Positions 1 through 10,021 of a DNA stretch of 64,000 bases are shown in pieces. Source of the DNA: an uncultured Cyclobacteriaceae bacterium (lineage in GTDB: Bacteria; Bacteroidota; Bacteroidia; Cytophagales; Cyclobacteriaceae); the NCBI GenBank assembly GCA_937146645.1, contig CAKZRQ010000015.1, positions 1 through 64,000 of the forward strand. The letters run 5' to 3'. Every line of letters starts with the position of its first letter. Positions within the stretch are counted from its first letter, which is position 1. The position numbers and the translations under genes are program-made. The notes below the pieces were generated by a model that was not told where the DNA came from, made no database searches, and worked only from the letters and a program-made list of their open reading frames with translations.

Positions 1-77
1 ATACATAGATCCAAACCCCCTTCTAATTGAACGCCAAACACTTAACACATGCCATCGCGGAATCCTCTCGTGCGCAC

Positions 78-110
78 AAAAGCTCTTCAGAATTCTGAAG
101 AGCTTTTTTT
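78..110 (+). terminator. intrinsic terminator of a gene left of the window
   Basis: A perfect 24-bp palindrome centred on AATT (81-104), extended by AAA/TTT, is followed by a run of seven T. It is the classic shape of a rho-independent terminator reading rightward. The A tract on its left side means it could also work leftward. The gene it serves lies outside the window. Confidence 0.85.
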
Positions 111-147
111 GTTAGTTTACGTAATAGCTTATTGAACCTGTCTCACT

Positions 148-1059
148 ATGAAAAATATTATGCAAAAGCTTTTCAAAACTTCCCTTTCGCTTTTCGTTTT
201 TCTGATTTCTGTAAATCAGATCATTGCTCAAGAAGAAGATTATCCTTTCCCTTCCAGAAGCCCAAAAGGAGAGATTTCTCAGATAGTTGGTAACACCAAC
301 ATCCATATCGAGTACGAGCGTCCATCTGCTCGGGGTAGAGTGATTTTTGGAGATTTAGTGCCATGGAATAAGGTCTGGAGAACGGGAGCAGGCTATGCCA
401 CTAAAATCAGCTTTGACAAGAATGTAAAAATAGGAGGCCAAACTGTCGAGGCAGGCCAGTACTCTATCTTCACCATTCCGAATAAGGAATCCTGGATGCT
501 AATCCTAAACACGGATACCGAATTGTATGGTAGCTATGATTATGATCCCGCCAAAGATGTCTTGAGGTATCCGATGAAAAATCTTAAGACGGATCGATTC
601 TATGAAACATTAACGATTGACGTAGATATCATTCCTGATAATGCGATGATTTATATTTCTTGGGTGAATGAGCAGGTGGCCTTTATGGTTGAGACCAGTA
701 CCGCAGATGAGATGGATTCTTTTATCGAATCGGAGCTTATTAATGGAGATAGTGAAAATGCAGATTGGTTTGCTGGTGCTGCGGACTATTACTTTTTCAA
801 AGAAGAGGATTACGGACTTGCTCTTGATTTGGCCGAAGAGGCCTTAAAACTTGACCCTGGAAAGCTCTGGGCTCGGACTATTCGAATCGATATTTTTAAG
901 AGGTTGAGCTATTATGATAAAGCTCTCGAAGAGCTCGAACTTTATCAATCCTACGTGAATTCGGATGAATTCGAAAGGCCGGCTGATCTGGAACAGGAAA
1001 TGAGCTACGTGAACACTGAAAAAAGCAGAATTGAAGATTTGAGAAAGGACGGATTTTAG
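148..1059 (+). CDS. DUF2911 domain secreted protein with C-terminal TPR-like helices
   Basis: This 303-residue protein has an N-terminal signal peptide (hydrophobic residues about 9-22, ending near IIAQ). Residues about 35-180 carry the DUF2911 signature: SPKGEISQ near the front, then YERPSARGR, LVPWNKVWRTGA and EAGQYSIFTIP. DUF2911 proteins are common exported Bacteroidota proteins of unknown activity. The remainder (about 205-290) is helical and TPR-like, with A and L spacing such as YDKALEELELY. It therefore probably acts in the periplasm or outside the cell as a binding or scaffold protein. The ATG at 148 is preferred, with a second ATG four codons later. The next gene starts 28 bases downstream on the same strand, so co-transcription is likely. 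The family call is firm; the function is unknown. Confidence 0.88.
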   Translation: MKNIMQKLFKTSLSLFVFLISVNQIIAQEEDYPFPSRSPKGEISQIVGNTNIHIEYERPSARGRVIFGDLVPWNKVWRTGAGYATKISFDKNVKIGGQTVEAGQYSIFTIPNKESWMLILNTDTELYGSYDYDPAKDVLRYPMKNLKTDRFYETLTIDVDIIPDNAMIYISWVNEQVAFMVETSTADEMDSFIESELINGDSENADWFAGAADYYFFKEEDYGLALDLAEEALKLDPGKLWARTIRIDIFKRLSYYDKALEELELYQSYVNSDEFERPADLEQEMSYVNTEKSRIEDLRKDGF

Positions 1060-1087
1060 CTAGCTTTTCATCTTTAAAACTGAACCG

Positions 1088-1624
1088 ATGAAAAGACTAC
1101 TACTGCCCTTAATCTCACTTTTCTTTTTTGCGCTTTGTGCCAAAGCTCAAACTGCTAAATACCCTATCGTGAAAGGTGAAGGTGGGATTTACGAGATCGA
1201 AGAAGCTACTGAGAGGCCTGATCCCAATAAGGAATACAAAATTTTCGTGGATTTAACCTCCGGTTCAAACAACCCAAGGGATGTCAATCGATGGGTAAAT
1301 AATCTGGCTCGAATGATGAACCTTCATGGAATTGCTGGCGTGCCAAAGGAGAATATTGATTTAAAAGTTGTGGTTCATGGGGGCGCAATCTATTCAATCG
1401 TAAATGATGAAAAATATCAGGATCGATATAATACAGATAATCCCAACCTGAAGGTATACGAAGCCCTGAAAGAAGCCGGAGCTGAATTTTACATTTGTGG
1501 GCAATCCATGATCGCTAGAGACCTGGAGCAAGAAGACCTTTGGTCCGGAGCCGAAATTGCCCTTTCTGCCCTCACCACCATCACCACATATGTACCGGAA
1601 GGCTATACTTATCTGAAGTTCTAA
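1088..1624 (+). CDS. exported DsrE/DsrF-like sulfur-relay family protein
   Basis: This 178-residue protein begins with a clear signal peptide (LLLPLISLFFFALCAKAQ). The mature part has the DsrE-like fold pattern: a first strand (YKIFVDLTSGS), a long helix with conserved N and L residues, a KVVVHGGAI strand, and a late EFYICGQSM motif with one conserved cysteine. In cytoplasmic DsrE/TusD proteins such a cysteine carries persulfide. In these exported Bacteroidota versions the role is not established; cysteine-based redox or sulfur binding in the periplasm is an inference. It follows the DUF2911 gene by 28 bases and probably shares its transcript. The 180-base gap after it carries the promoter of the next gene. 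Confidence 0.82.
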   Translation: MKRLLLPLISLFFFALCAKAQTAKYPIVKGEGGIYEIEEATERPDPNKEYKIFVDLTSGSNNPRDVNRWVNNLARMMNLHGIAGVPKENIDLKVVVHGGAIYSIVNDEKYQDRYNTDNPNLKVYEALKEAGAEFYICGQSMIARDLEQEDLWSGAEIALSALTTITTYVPEGYTYLKF

Positions 1625-1736
1625 TCCTTTAAAAAACAGGGAAATAGAGGAGATAGAAGGGGTAGAAAGTTTAGGTCAAAATTTGCTCATTTGTCAATTA
1701 TCAAAATTTTGTAATAAAAGAGAGGATTCGAACTTT

Positions 1737-1773
1737 TTTGGGCCGAATAATCTTTTAAATTACGATAACTTTG
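1737..1773 (+). promoter_or_regulatory. Bacteroidota-type promoter for the PurF-family gene
   Basis: A -33 TTTG (1737-1740) is followed by a perfect TAnnTTTG -7 box, TAACTTTG (1766-1773). The 25-base spacer is a little longer than the 17-23 usually reported. Transcription would start near 1780 and give a leader of about 25 bases before the ATG at 1805. Confidence 0.42.
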
Positions 1774-1804
1774 AGTTCTCAATATAACCTTTGATCTAGT
1801 CGAT

Positions 1805-3688
1805 ATGAGTGACGCTATCAAGCACGAATGTGGTATTGCAATGATTAGGCTTAGGAAGCCTGTACAATATTACATCGACAAGTACAAAACACCCAACTAC
1901 GCTGCGAGTCGACTTTATGTCTTGATGCAGAAGCAAATTAACCGAGGGCAGGATGGAGCAGGAGTTGCCAATGTCAAAATTGACACGAAACCAGGGACTC
2001 GCTACATCAGCCGGTACCGCTCAGTAGAACCATCTGCGGTTAATTACATTTTCGAGAAGATTAACAAAAAGTACAAGAAAGCCAGAAAGCTTGGTGGAGT
2101 AGATGGTTTGGCAGATGGAGAATGGCTCAAGGAAAATATAGCCTTTTCGGGGGAGGTTTGGTTAGGACATTTGAGATACGGCACTCATGGCCAAAATAGC
2201 ATTGAGACCTGTCATCCATTTCTAAAGCAAAACAACTGGCGAAGTAGAAATCTCGTCATGGCCGGAAACTTCAACATGACCAATGTAGAGGAGCTTTTCG
2301 GAAAGCTGGTTGAACTGGGTCAGCACCCAAAAGAGAAGACGGATACCGTTACGGTAATGGAGAAGATCGGTCACTTCCTTGACGAAGAGAACCAAAGAAT
2401 TTTCGATAAGTATAAGCATCAATTCCAGAATGAAGAGATCACCCATTTGATCGAGGATGAGCTGAACGTAGCTAGAATTCTAAGGAGGTCCTGTAGAGAT
2501 TTCGATGGAGGCTATGCGATGGCCGGATTGATCGGTAATGGATCATCTTTTGTGGTTCGTGATCCATCCGGAATCCGACCAGCCTACTATTATGCTGATG
2601 ACGAAGTAATCGTATTGGCATCCGAAAAGCCTGCCATAAAATCAGCATTCGGAATAGATTTTAAGGCAATTGAAGAAATTAAGCCAGGCCATGCCTTGGT
2701 AATCAATAAAGATGCTTCATTTGAACAGGCTGAAATTATGCCTGCCAGAGAAAAGAAATCTTGTTCATTTGAAAGAATTTATTTCTCGAGAGGAACAGAT
2801 CCGGATATCTATCAGGAAAGAAAAGATTTAGGTAAGGCTCTAGTGCCTCAGATTCTGAAGGCTATTGACTTTGACCTAAAGAATACTGTTTTCTCTTACA
2901 TCCCAAATACAGCAGAAACCTCTTTCTTGGGCATGCTCCAGGGCTTGGAAGAATATCTTTCCAGCAAGAGGAGAGAAGTTTTTGTGGAAGGAAAACCACA
3001 TTTGGGGGACCCAGAAGAACTATTAAGTTTTAGGCCAAGGGTTGAGAAATTGGTGAGCAAGGACGTCAAACTCAGAACTTTCATCACCAATGATGATGAT
3101 AGGGATATGATGGTTTCCAGTGTTTATGATACAACCTACGAGGTCATTAAGCCAGGTGTAGATACTCTTGTGGTTATTGACGATAGCATCGTTAGGGGTA
3201 CAACTCTTGAAAAAAGTATTCTTACCACTCTCGATCAGCTTAATCCGAAGAAAATTATTATCGTGTCTTCAGCACCGCAGATTCGATTCCCAGATTGCTA
3301 TGGAATCGATATGTCAAGAATGAAGCAGTTTATTGCCTTTCGAGCCGCACTTGAGTTATTGAAGGAGAGAAAAATCGAAAATCGTCTTGATGAGATTTAT
3401 GATCTGTGCGTGGCAGATCCTTCGAACAGTGAAAACTATGTGAAAAAGGTTTATGACCAATTCACCTATGAAGAGGTTTCTGATAAAGTGGCCGAGATTG
3501 TGACTGCACCTGAAATCAGGGCTGAAGTGAAAGTAATCTTCCAAACGGTAGAAGATCTAAATAAATGTATTCCTAACCATCTTGGAGACTGGTACTTTAC
3601 TGGAAATTATCCAACCGTAGGTGGTACCCGCGTGGTAAATAGGTCATTTGTGAATTTCATGGAAGGAAAAACCGTTCGAGCTTACTAG
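1805..3688 (+). CDS. purF: long amidophosphoribosyltransferase (PurF family), class II glutamine amidotransferase plus PRPP domain
   Basis: This 627-residue protein joins an N-terminal glutaminase to a type I phosphoribosyltransferase, the architecture of the first committed step of purine synthesis (glutamine plus PRPP to phosphoribosylamine, in the cytoplasm). The N-terminal nucleophile would be Cys9 in HECGIA, so an eight-residue propeptide must be removed, as in Bacillus-type PurF. Glutaminase motifs include GHLRYGTHG and GNFNMTN. The PRPP loop VVIDDSIVRGTT lies near residues 455-467. It is over 100 residues longer than the usual PurF (about 470-510), with extra sequence in the glutaminase half. 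Bacteroidota often carry such a long form besides a standard PurF, so this could be a paralogue; no other purine gene is nearby. The 31-base gap to the M42 peptidase gene suggests an operon. Confidence 0.82.
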   Translation: MSDAIKHECGIAMIRLRKPVQYYIDKYKTPNYAASRLYVLMQKQINRGQDGAGVANVKIDTKPGTRYISRYRSVEPSAVNYIFEKINKKYKKARKLGGVDGLADGEWLKENIAFSGEVWLGHLRYGTHGQNSIETCHPFLKQNNWRSRNLVMAGNFNMTNVEELFGKLVELGQHPKEKTDTVTVMEKIGHFLDEENQRIFDKYKHQFQNEEITHLIEDELNVARILRRSCRDFDGGYAMAGLIGNGSSFVVRDPSGIRPAYYYADDEVIVLASEKPAIKSAFGIDFKAIEEIKPGHALVINKDASFEQAEIMPAREKKSCSFERIYFSRGTDPDIYQERKDLGKALVPQILKAIDFDLKNTVFSYIPNTAETSFLGMLQGLEEYLSSKRREVFVEGKPHLGDPEELLSFRPRVEKLVSKDVKLRTFITNDDDRDMMVSSVYDTTYEVIKPGVDTLVVIDDSIVRGTTLEKSILTTLDQLNPKKIIIVSSAPQIRFPDCYGIDMSRMKQFIAFRAALELLKERKIENRLDEIYDLCVADPSNSENYVKKVYDQFTYEEVSDKVAEIVTAPEIRAEVKVIFQTVEDLNKCIPNHLGDWYFTGNYPTVGGTRVVNRSFVNFMEGKTVRAY

Positions 3689-3719
3689 GCCGAAAAAATT
3701 TTCAATTAAATTATTTTCT

Positions 3720-4772
3720 ATGTCTATCAATGTGTCCCTGCTGAAGCAGGTATGTGAAATTGCTGGTGCTCCAGGTTTTGAAAAAAGAGTAAGAGACCTC
3801 GTTATCGAGACAGTGACTCCTCTGGTTAATGAGGTCAAAACTGATAATCTGGGTAACGTAATCGCTATTAAAAAGGGTCTGAATAATCCTGATGGAAAGC
3901 GGGTGATGGTTGCGGCGCATTTAGATGAGATCGGCTTTATTGTAAAGCACATCGATGACAATGGCTTCCTAAGGTTTCATACGCTCGGGGGATTTGATCC
4001 AAAAACGCTTACCGCTCAGAGAGTTATTGTTCATGGTAAGAAGGATCTAATTGGTGTGATGGGTAGTAAGCCCATTCACGTGATGAGTCCAGAGGAAAGG
4101 AATAAACTTCCAAAGACTACTGATTTCTTCATAGACATGGGAATGCCTAAGGAAGAAGTAGAGAAATATATCACCGTGGGTGATCCGGTTACAAGGGAGA
4201 GAGAATTGATTGAGATGGGGGATTGTGTGAATTGTAAGTCTATTGATAATAGAGTAGCGGTATTCATCCTAATTGAGACCCTTAAAAAGCTTGAAAATCC
4301 ACCATTTGATGTTTACGCCACCTTCACCGTTCAGGAGGAAGTAGGAATTCGAGGTGCCAATGTCGCTGCTCATAGTATTAATCCAGATTTTGGAATTGCC
4401 TTAGATACTACGATCGCTTTCGATGTGCCAGGAGCCCAAGCTCATGAAAAGGTCACTGAACTTGGAAAAGGCACAGCTATAAAAATCATGGATGCTATGA
4501 CCATTTGTGATTATCGGATGGTCGAATTTATGAAGAAGACTGCTAACGAGGCTGAAATCACCTGGCAACCAGAGATTCTAACGGCCGGAGGTACAGATAC
4601 TGCAGGAGTCCAAAGAATGGGAAAACAGGGTGCTATTGCGGGAGCAATCTCCATTCCAACCAGACACCTTCATCAAGTAATAGAAATGGCTCATAAGCAG
4701 GATATTTCAGATTCGATCGATCTTCTTAAGGAGTGTCTTGAAAAGATAGATTCATACGACTGGAGTCATTAA
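3720..4772 (+). CDS. M42 family glutamyl/deblocking aminopeptidase
   Basis: This cytoplasmic metallo-aminopeptidase of 350 residues has the usual length for the family (about 340-360). The M42/M20-type di-metal ligands can be followed: AAHLDEIGF (His and Asp), the SIDNRVAV Asp, the TVQEEVG glutamates, an ALDTT aspartate, and the GTDTAG...RHLHQ C-terminal His region. The family removes N-terminal residues from peptides and is often organised as large tetrahedral particles. There is no signal peptide. It follows the PurF-family gene by 31 bases, and the strong terminator after it closes the transcript. The functional link to PurF is unclear; the pairing may only be a shared promoter. Confidence 0.88.
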   Translation: MSINVSLLKQVCEIAGAPGFEKRVRDLVIETVTPLVNEVKTDNLGNVIAIKKGLNNPDGKRVMVAAHLDEIGFIVKHIDDNGFLRFHTLGGFDPKTLTAQRVIVHGKKDLIGVMGSKPIHVMSPEERNKLPKTTDFFIDMGMPKEEVEKYITVGDPVTRERELIEMGDCVNCKSIDNRVAVFILIETLKKLENPPFDVYATFTVQEEVGIRGANVAAHSINPDFGIALDTTIAFDVPGAQAHEKVTELGKGTAIKIMDAMTICDYRMVEFMKKTANEAEITWQPEILTAGGTDTAGVQRMGKQGAIAGAISIPTRHLHQVIEMAHKQDISDSIDLLKECLEKIDSYDWSH

Positions 4773-4792
4773 TTTTATATCTTTCCAAAAAC

Positions 4793-4822
4793 AAAAACCG
4801 CCAGGAAACTGGCGGTTTTTTT
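4793..4822. terminator. bidirectional terminator between convergent genes
   Basis: A 12-bp stem (4793-4804 with 4809-4820) closes on a GAAA tetraloop. It is flanked by A's on the left and a run of seven T's on the right. It sits between the M42 peptidase (+) and the sulfatase (-), so it can end both transcripts. Confidence 0.9.
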
Positions 4823-4855
4823 AGGTGTTAAGCTAAGCGGTAAAAATAAGAGTGG

Positions 4856-6436
4856 TTAACTACCTTGTCCCACTTGAAGTTTTTCCATGACTTGCTCCAA
4901 CGAGAAGCTCGCAGCTTTTTGCCTTGGTGGATACTCTTGGAATGTTTGTAGAAACTTACCTACATACTCTTGAGCAGGTACCAGCAAATAAACCCTGTCT
5001 ATTAACCAATCATAATAGGTGTTAGAGGTTAACTGTGATCTTTCGTAAGGATCTCGTCTTAAATTAAAAATAAGCGGGACCCTCAATTCGGTGAAAGGAT
5101 TAGCCCAAGCTTCTAAAGTCGTGTAAACTTTTTGCTCAAGGAAAATCATTTTCCAGTCATTATATCTTAAAGCAGAAAGGTCTCCATCATCCGTGAAGTA
5201 GAAAATTTCATTTCTTGCGCTGGGTACATTTTGAGGATCTTTGAAATGCTCCAACTGGTTATAGCCATCTAAGTGAATTTTATAACTTCTGCCCAAGGCA
5301 GAAGAAGTATATCCGTCAAGCAAATCCTCTTTCACATCATCCTTGCCGGCAATTGCTGCAAGGGTAGGGAGCCAATCCATATGATGAACGATTCCGTTAC
5401 TAACAGAACCTGCAGGGATGACCCCTGGGAATCTAACCATCGCTGGGACTCTCCAGCCACCTTCCCAGTTGGTGTTTTTCTCACCTCTGAAGGGAGTCAT
5501 TGCCGCATCTGGCCAGGTATTCATGTGCGGACCATTGTCCGTAGAATAGAAAACCAAGGTATTATCTGCGATACCTAATTCATCCAATAAATCGAGGAAT
5601 TGTCCGATATGCATATCGTGCTCTACCATGCCATCCGCATACTCGTCTTGTCCTGAGATTCCTCTAAGCTCTTCTTTTACGTGAGTTCGGAAGTGCATTC
5701 GAGTTCCAGACCACCAGACAAACCATGGTACACCGGCATCCTCTTGTCTTCTGATGAAGTCTATGGCTGCTGCCACCGTTTCGTCGTCCACAGTCTCCAT
5801 TCTTTTCTTAGTCAATGGGCCTGTGTCTTCGATTGAGCCATCTGCAGAGGATTTAATTACTCCTCTAGGGCCATAATTTTCTCTAAAGGTCTTGCCATTT
5901 GGCATTACTACGTCTCCTGGATAATCTTCATTCTCCGGTTCCTCTTCTGCATTTAGGTGATAGAGGTTTCCAAGAAACTCATCAAAGCCATGATTGGTAG
6001 GAAGCATTTCATCTTTGTCTCCAAGGTGATTTTTTCCAAATTGGCCAGTGGCGTAGCCAAGATCCTTCATAAAAACTGCTATGGTAGGATCCTCAACTTG
6101 CATTCCAAGTTCAGCGCCCGGTAGGCCAACTTTGGAAAGGCCAGTTCTGAATACACTTTGACCCATGATGAAGCTGGATCTACCAGCTGTACAGCTCTGC
6201 TCTCCGTAGTAGTCAGTAAAAATCAGGCCTTCATTCGCTATTCGATCAATGTTGGGGGTTTGATAACCCATCATACCTCGGGTATAAGCAGAGATATTGC
6301 TTTGTCCCACGTCATCTCCCCAAATCACCAGGATATTGGGCTTTTCTTGTGCCTCTGAACTGAGAGCACCAATCATCATCAAAGAAATAATTGGGATAAC
6401 CAGCTTAATTCTTTGCCTGAAGTTTTTTGTGTTCAT
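4856..6436 (-). CDS. secreted arylsulfatase-type sulfatase
   Basis: This 526-residue sulfatase has a signal peptide (residues about 11-29, ending SSEAQ). Metal-binding Asp41-Asp42 sit in VIWGDDVG. The catalytic motif is C82-T-A-G-R86, a C-x-A-x-R variant of the common C-x-P-x-R; Cys82 should be converted to formylglycine by a maturase encoded elsewhere. Other family landmarks are GQFGKNHLGD, YSTDNGPH and the substrate-side TPFRGEKNTNWEGG. The likely job is removal of sulfate esters from an organic substrate, such as a sulfated glycan, in the periplasm. It is transcribed divergently from a DUF1080 sugar protein, which hints at carbohydrate use. The actual substrate cannot be read from sequence. 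Confidence 0.88.
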   Translation of the reverse strand: MNTKNFRQRIKLVIPIISLMMIGALSSEAQEKPNILVIWGDDVGQSNISAYTRGMMGYQTPNIDRIANEGLIFTDYYGEQSCTAGRSSFIMGQSVFRTGLSKVGLPGAELGMQVEDPTIAVFMKDLGYATGQFGKNHLGDKDEMLPTNHGFDEFLGNLYHLNAEEEPENEDYPGDVVMPNGKTFRENYGPRGVIKSSADGSIEDTGPLTKKRMETVDDETVAAAIDFIRRQEDAGVPWFVWWSGTRMHFRTHVKEELRGISGQDEYADGMVEHDMHIGQFLDLLDELGIADNTLVFYSTDNGPHMNTWPDAAMTPFRGEKNTNWEGGWRVPAMVRFPGVIPAGSVSNGIVHHMDWLPTLAAIAGKDDVKEDLLDGYTSSALGRSYKIHLDGYNQLEHFKDPQNVPSARNEIFYFTDDGDLSALRYNDWKMIFLEQKVYTTLEAWANPFTELRVPLIFNLRRDPYERSQLTSNTYYDWLIDRVYLLVPAQEYVGKFLQTFQEYPPRQKAASFSLEQVMEKLQVGQGS

Positions 6437-6470
6437 GTTGATAAAATTAAATTGAAATAAAAGGGTTTGT

Positions 6471-6502
6471 CAAATCTTAAAAGTGGTGATTGCCAGGACA
6501 AA
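6471..6502 (-). promoter_or_regulatory. probable promoter of the sulfatase gene
   Basis: On the minus strand a TTTG (6499-6502) is followed after 20 bases by AAGATTTG (6471-6478). That is a 7-of-8 match to TAnnTTTG with standard spacing. The predicted leader before the ATG at 6436 is about 28 bases. Confidence 0.45.
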
Positions 6503-6578
6503 CTTTGCATAAGTTAATGCTATTTTAAGAATAAAAGAGCCCGAAGAACGGTTAAATTTTAATTTAAGTGGTAGAGTT

Positions 6579-7349
6579 ATGATGATTTCGATTCTTTATT
6601 TCCTCCTTTTGGCATTAGGATACTACCCTATCGAAGATAGTAGTGAAGAATGGGTTAGTCTTTTTAATGGGAAAAATCTGGATGGCTGGACACCAAAGCT
6701 ATTTCATCATGAATTGGGAGATAACTACCAGAATACGTTCAGAGTGGTAGATGAGGAGATTGTGGTTGATTACTCTGATTATGAAGAATTTGGGACGCGA
6801 TATGGACATCTTTTTTACGAACAGCCGTTTTCATCTTTTCATTTAAAATGGGAATATCGTTTCACCGAGCAGTGGCTGGAAGATGCTCCAAGCTATACGT
6901 ATCGCAATTCTGGTGTGATGTTTCATTCACAGGCACCAGAAACCATTCTGAAAGAGCAAGACTGGCCGATTTCCGTAGAGTATCAAATGCTCGCTGAAGA
7001 GGAGGAAGGAAATAGAAGGCCAACAGGTAATATGTGTTCACCTGGAACTGATGTGGTTCTCAATGGAAGAATCGATCCGCGGCACTGCATAAGTTCTGCA
7101 TCAGATACCTATCAATGGAATGAATGGGTAAAAGCCGAGCTCATTGTTTATGCGGACTCCATCGTCCATCACCTTGTTAATGGAGATACCGTTTTGACCT
7201 ACACTGCGCCGCAAATAGGTGGAGGTGTAGCTCATGGCTTTGATCCAAAAATCAAGGTAGATGGGAAACCGCTCACCTCAGGATACATAGGTCTTCAAAG
7301 TGAAGGCCAAGGTGTCATCTTTCGGGATCTTTGGATTCGGGAATTATAA
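6579..7349 (+). CDS. 3-keto-disaccharide hydrolase / DUF1080 family secreted protein
   Basis: This 256-residue protein has a short hydrophobic N-terminus (MMISILYFLLLALGYY) likely to act as a signal peptide. The rest matches the DUF1080 jelly-roll: WVSLFNGKNLDGW at the front, a HLKWEYRF strand, RNSGVMFHSQ in the middle, VEYQMLAEE, and a closing GYIGLQSEG...FRDLWIREL. Family members have been shown to hydrolyse 3-keto-glycosides, and others may just bind glycans. It is divergent from the sulfatase, suggesting a shared carbohydrate theme. It converges on valS with only 17 bases between the stop codons. Confidence 0.87.
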   Translation: MMISILYFLLLALGYYPIEDSSEEWVSLFNGKNLDGWTPKLFHHELGDNYQNTFRVVDEEIVVDYSDYEEFGTRYGHLFYEQPFSSFHLKWEYRFTEQWLEDAPSYTYRNSGVMFHSQAPETILKEQDWPISVEYQMLAEEEEGNRRPTGNMCSPGTDVVLNGRIDPRHCISSASDTYQWNEWVKAELIVYADSIVHHLVNGDTVLTYTAPQIGGGVAHGFDPKIKVDGKPLTSGYIGLQSEGQGVIFRDLWIREL

Positions 7350-7366
7350 GGACTGAAAAATAAGAC

Positions 7367-9997
7367 TTAACCGAGCTTAGCCAGGCTCTCTTCCAAAGCT
7401 TTAATCTTTGCTTCAGCATCAGCCTGCTTCTTTCTTTCATTAGCCACCACCTGCTCAGGAGCTCCCGCAACGAAACGTTCATTGCCGAGCTTTTTCATCA
7501 CCGAATTTAGAAAACCTCTGGTGTAGTCAAGTTCCTTCTGGATGTTTGCTTTCTCTTCTTCTACATCGATGGAATCATTCATAGGAACGAAACATTCGTC
7601 TGATTTCACCACGAAGCTCATGGCATTTTCAACAGATTCACCAAAGCTGAAAGAACTCAGATTACCCAGCTTTTTAAGGACATTTTCAAAGCGGCTATAA
7701 ATCAGTTGATCTTTGGTTTTAATAGTAAGATCCAAGGCCTCTTTCGGGGACATTCCTTTCGAAGCCCTTAAATTTCTCACCTGAGATATCACTTCAAAAA
7801 CCTGAGTGGCCTCATTGATAATTGCTTTATCGAACTCTTTTTGCTTTGGCCATTCAGCCAAAATCAAAGATTCTTCCACTGATCTTTCTTTGATCTGGTG
7901 CCAAAGCTCTTCCGATATAAAAGGCATAAATGGATGCAAGAGTCTAAGGACATCTTCAAATAGATTCAGGGTCTTATCATAAGTGGCCCGGTCAATAGGA
8001 TGCTGATATTCCGGTTTGATCATCTCCAGATACCAGGAACAGAAATCTCCCCACACCAGCTTGTAAGTGGTCATCAAAGCATCTGAAATTCTGAACTTAT
8101 CGAAATGATCATTGATCTCTTCGAGAGCTTGATTGAACCTGCTTTCGAACCATTCGATGGAAGCTTGATTTTCACTGCCATCAAGCTTAGGATCAATTTC
8201 CCAACCCTTTACCAATCTGAATGCATTCCAAATTTTATTCGAGAAGTTTCTTCCTTGCTCCACGAGCTTATCATCGTATGGCAAGTCATTCCCAGCGGGA
8301 GAGGAGAAAAGCATACCTGTCCTGACCCCATCAGCTCCATACTGCGCAATCAGCTCCAGAGGATCCGGAGAATTCCCCAGACTCTTAGACATCTTTCGTC
8401 CAAGTTTATCCCGTACAATTCCAGTCAGATATACATTTTTAAATGGCTTATCGCCCATGTACTCATACCCGGCAATGATCATTCTGGCCACCCAGAAGAA
8501 TAGAATTTCCGGAGCTGTAACTAGGTCATTGGTAGGGTAGTAGTACTTCAGTTCCTCATTTGGTTTGCCTGTGGAAAAAACTTCCGAATCGAAAACTGAA
8601 ATTGGCCACAGCCATGAGCTGAACCAGGTATCGAGTACATCTTCATCCTGAGATAAATCATCGAGGGTGAGATTTGCATCCTGCTCCTTAGCTTTAGCGA
8701 GAGCCTCTTCCTTAGATTTTGCTACCACGAACTCTCCATTTGGAAGATAGTATGCTGGGATTTGGTGTCCCCACCAAAGCTGGCGCGAGATACACCAGTC
8801 GCGAACGTTCTCCATCCAAACTCTGTACATATTCTTGAATTTGGGTGGATGAAGCTGAATAATGTCATCCATCACAGAGCTGAACGCTGGCTTTGTGATT
8901 TCATCCATTTTCAGAAACCACTGCAGAGAAAGCTTCGGTTCAATAACCGCATCCGTCCGCTCAGAGTGGCCTACATTCGAAGTGTAATCTTCGATTTTCT
9001 CAAGTTGATCTACAACCTTCAGCTTCTTCGCAATCATTTTTCTGGCCACAAATCGATCTTCACCAACGAGGATTTGCGCCTTTTCATTTAAGGTTCCATC
9101 ATCATTTAGGATATCGATTACCTCCAGCTTATGCTTGAGACCGAGCTCATAGTCATTGATATCGTGGGCAGGGGTGACCTTCAGGCATCCTGTACCAAAT
9201 TCCATGTCCACATACTCATCTTCTATGATGGGAATGCTTCGATTTATCAATGGAACGATGGCTTTCTTACCCTTTAAATGTTTGAACCGTGGGTCATTTG
9301 GGTTGATGCATATTGCCACGTCAGCCATGATTGTCTCAGGACGAGTCGTGGCTATGGTCAAATGCTCATTTTCTGAACCTTCGATTTTATAATGGACATA
9401 GTAGAGCTTTGAAGCTACTTCTTTTGTGATTACCTCGTCATCAGAAAGTGCCGTTTTTCCCTGGGGATCCCAATTCACCATTCGGATACCACGATAGATT
9501 TTGCCTTTTTCGTAAAGATCCACGAATACATCGATCACCGCTTTACTTAAACCTGGATCCATGGTGAAAGCTGTACGATCCCAGTCACATGATGCTCCTA
9601 GTTTTTTCAGCTGTTCAAGGATGATTCCACCGTACTTTTCTTTCCATTCCCAGGCATGGTTTAGGAACTCTTCCCTGCTTAGCGATTTTTTATCGATTCC
9701 CTGATCCTTCAGCATGTTCACCACCTTCGCTTCAGTGGCAATAGAAGCGTGGTCAGTTCCGGGGACCCAACAGGCATTCTTCCCTTGCATTCTGGCCCTA
9801 CGGACCAAAACATCCTGAATGGTATTGTTTAGCATGTGTCCCATGTGCAAGACACCAGTCACATTCGGTGGAGGAATGACGATGGTATATGGCTCTTTTT
9901 CAGGGTCGATTTTGGAGGAGAAAAGTTTGTTATCCATCCAATACTTATACCACTTAGCTTCTGCGTCTTTTGGGTCGTATTTGCTTGCTAGAGACAT
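7367..9997 (-). CDS. valS: valyl-tRNA synthetase
   Basis: This cytoplasmic enzyme charges tRNA-Val with valine. From the ATG at 9997 it is 876 residues, normal for ValS. It shows the class I HIGH-type motif HMGH (residues 51-54) after PPPNVTGVL, the editing domain ([24 protein letters not shown]), and KMSKS near residue 530 within [15 protein letters not shown]. An anticodon domain and a C-terminal coiled-coil arm rich in E, K and A complete it. An upstream in-frame TTG at 10024 would add nine residues, but that TTG is the tail of a perfect TAnnTTTG promoter box, so ATG 9997 is the better start. Confidence 0.96.
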   Translation of the reverse strand: MSLASKYDPKDAEAKWYKYWMDNKLFSSKIDPEKEPYTIVIPPPNVTGVLHMGHMLNNTIQDVLVRRARMQGKNACWVPGTDHASIATEAKVVNMLKDQGIDKKSLSREEFLNHAWEWKEKYGGIILEQLKKLGASCDWDRTAFTMDPGLSKAVIDVFVDLYEKGKIYRGIRMVNWDPQGKTALSDDEVITKEVASKLYYVHYKIEGSENEHLTIATTRPETIMADVAICINPNDPRFKHLKGKKAIVPLINRSIPIIEDEYVDMEFGTGCLKVTPAHDINDYELGLKHKLEVIDILNDDGTLNEKAQILVGEDRFVARKMIAKKLKVVDQLEKIEDYTSNVGHSERTDAVIEPKLSLQWFLKMDEITKPAFSSVMDDIIQLHPPKFKNMYRVWMENVRDWCISRQLWWGHQIPAYYLPNGEFVVAKSKEEALAKAKEQDANLTLDDLSQDEDVLDTWFSSWLWPISVFDSEVFSTGKPNEELKYYYPTNDLVTAPEILFFWVARMIIAGYEYMGDKPFKNVYLTGIVRDKLGRKMSKSLGNSPDPLELIAQYGADGVRTGMLFSSPAGNDLPYDDKLVEQGRNFSNKIWNAFRLVKGWEIDPKLDGSENQASIEWFESRFNQALEEINDHFDKFRISDALMTTYKLVWGDFCSWYLEMIKPEYQHPIDRATYDKTLNLFEDVLRLLHPFMPFISEELWHQIKERSVEESLILAEWPKQKEFDKAIINEATQVFEVISQVRNLRASKGMSPKEALDLTIKTKDQLIYSRFENVLKKLGNLSSFSFGESVENAMSFVVKSDECFVPMNDSIDVEEEKANIQKELDYTRGFLNSVMKKLGNERFVAGAPEQVVANERKKQADAEAKIKALEESLAKLG

Positions 9998-10021
9998 GCT
10001 GTTGATTTTCGAATTAGCAGG

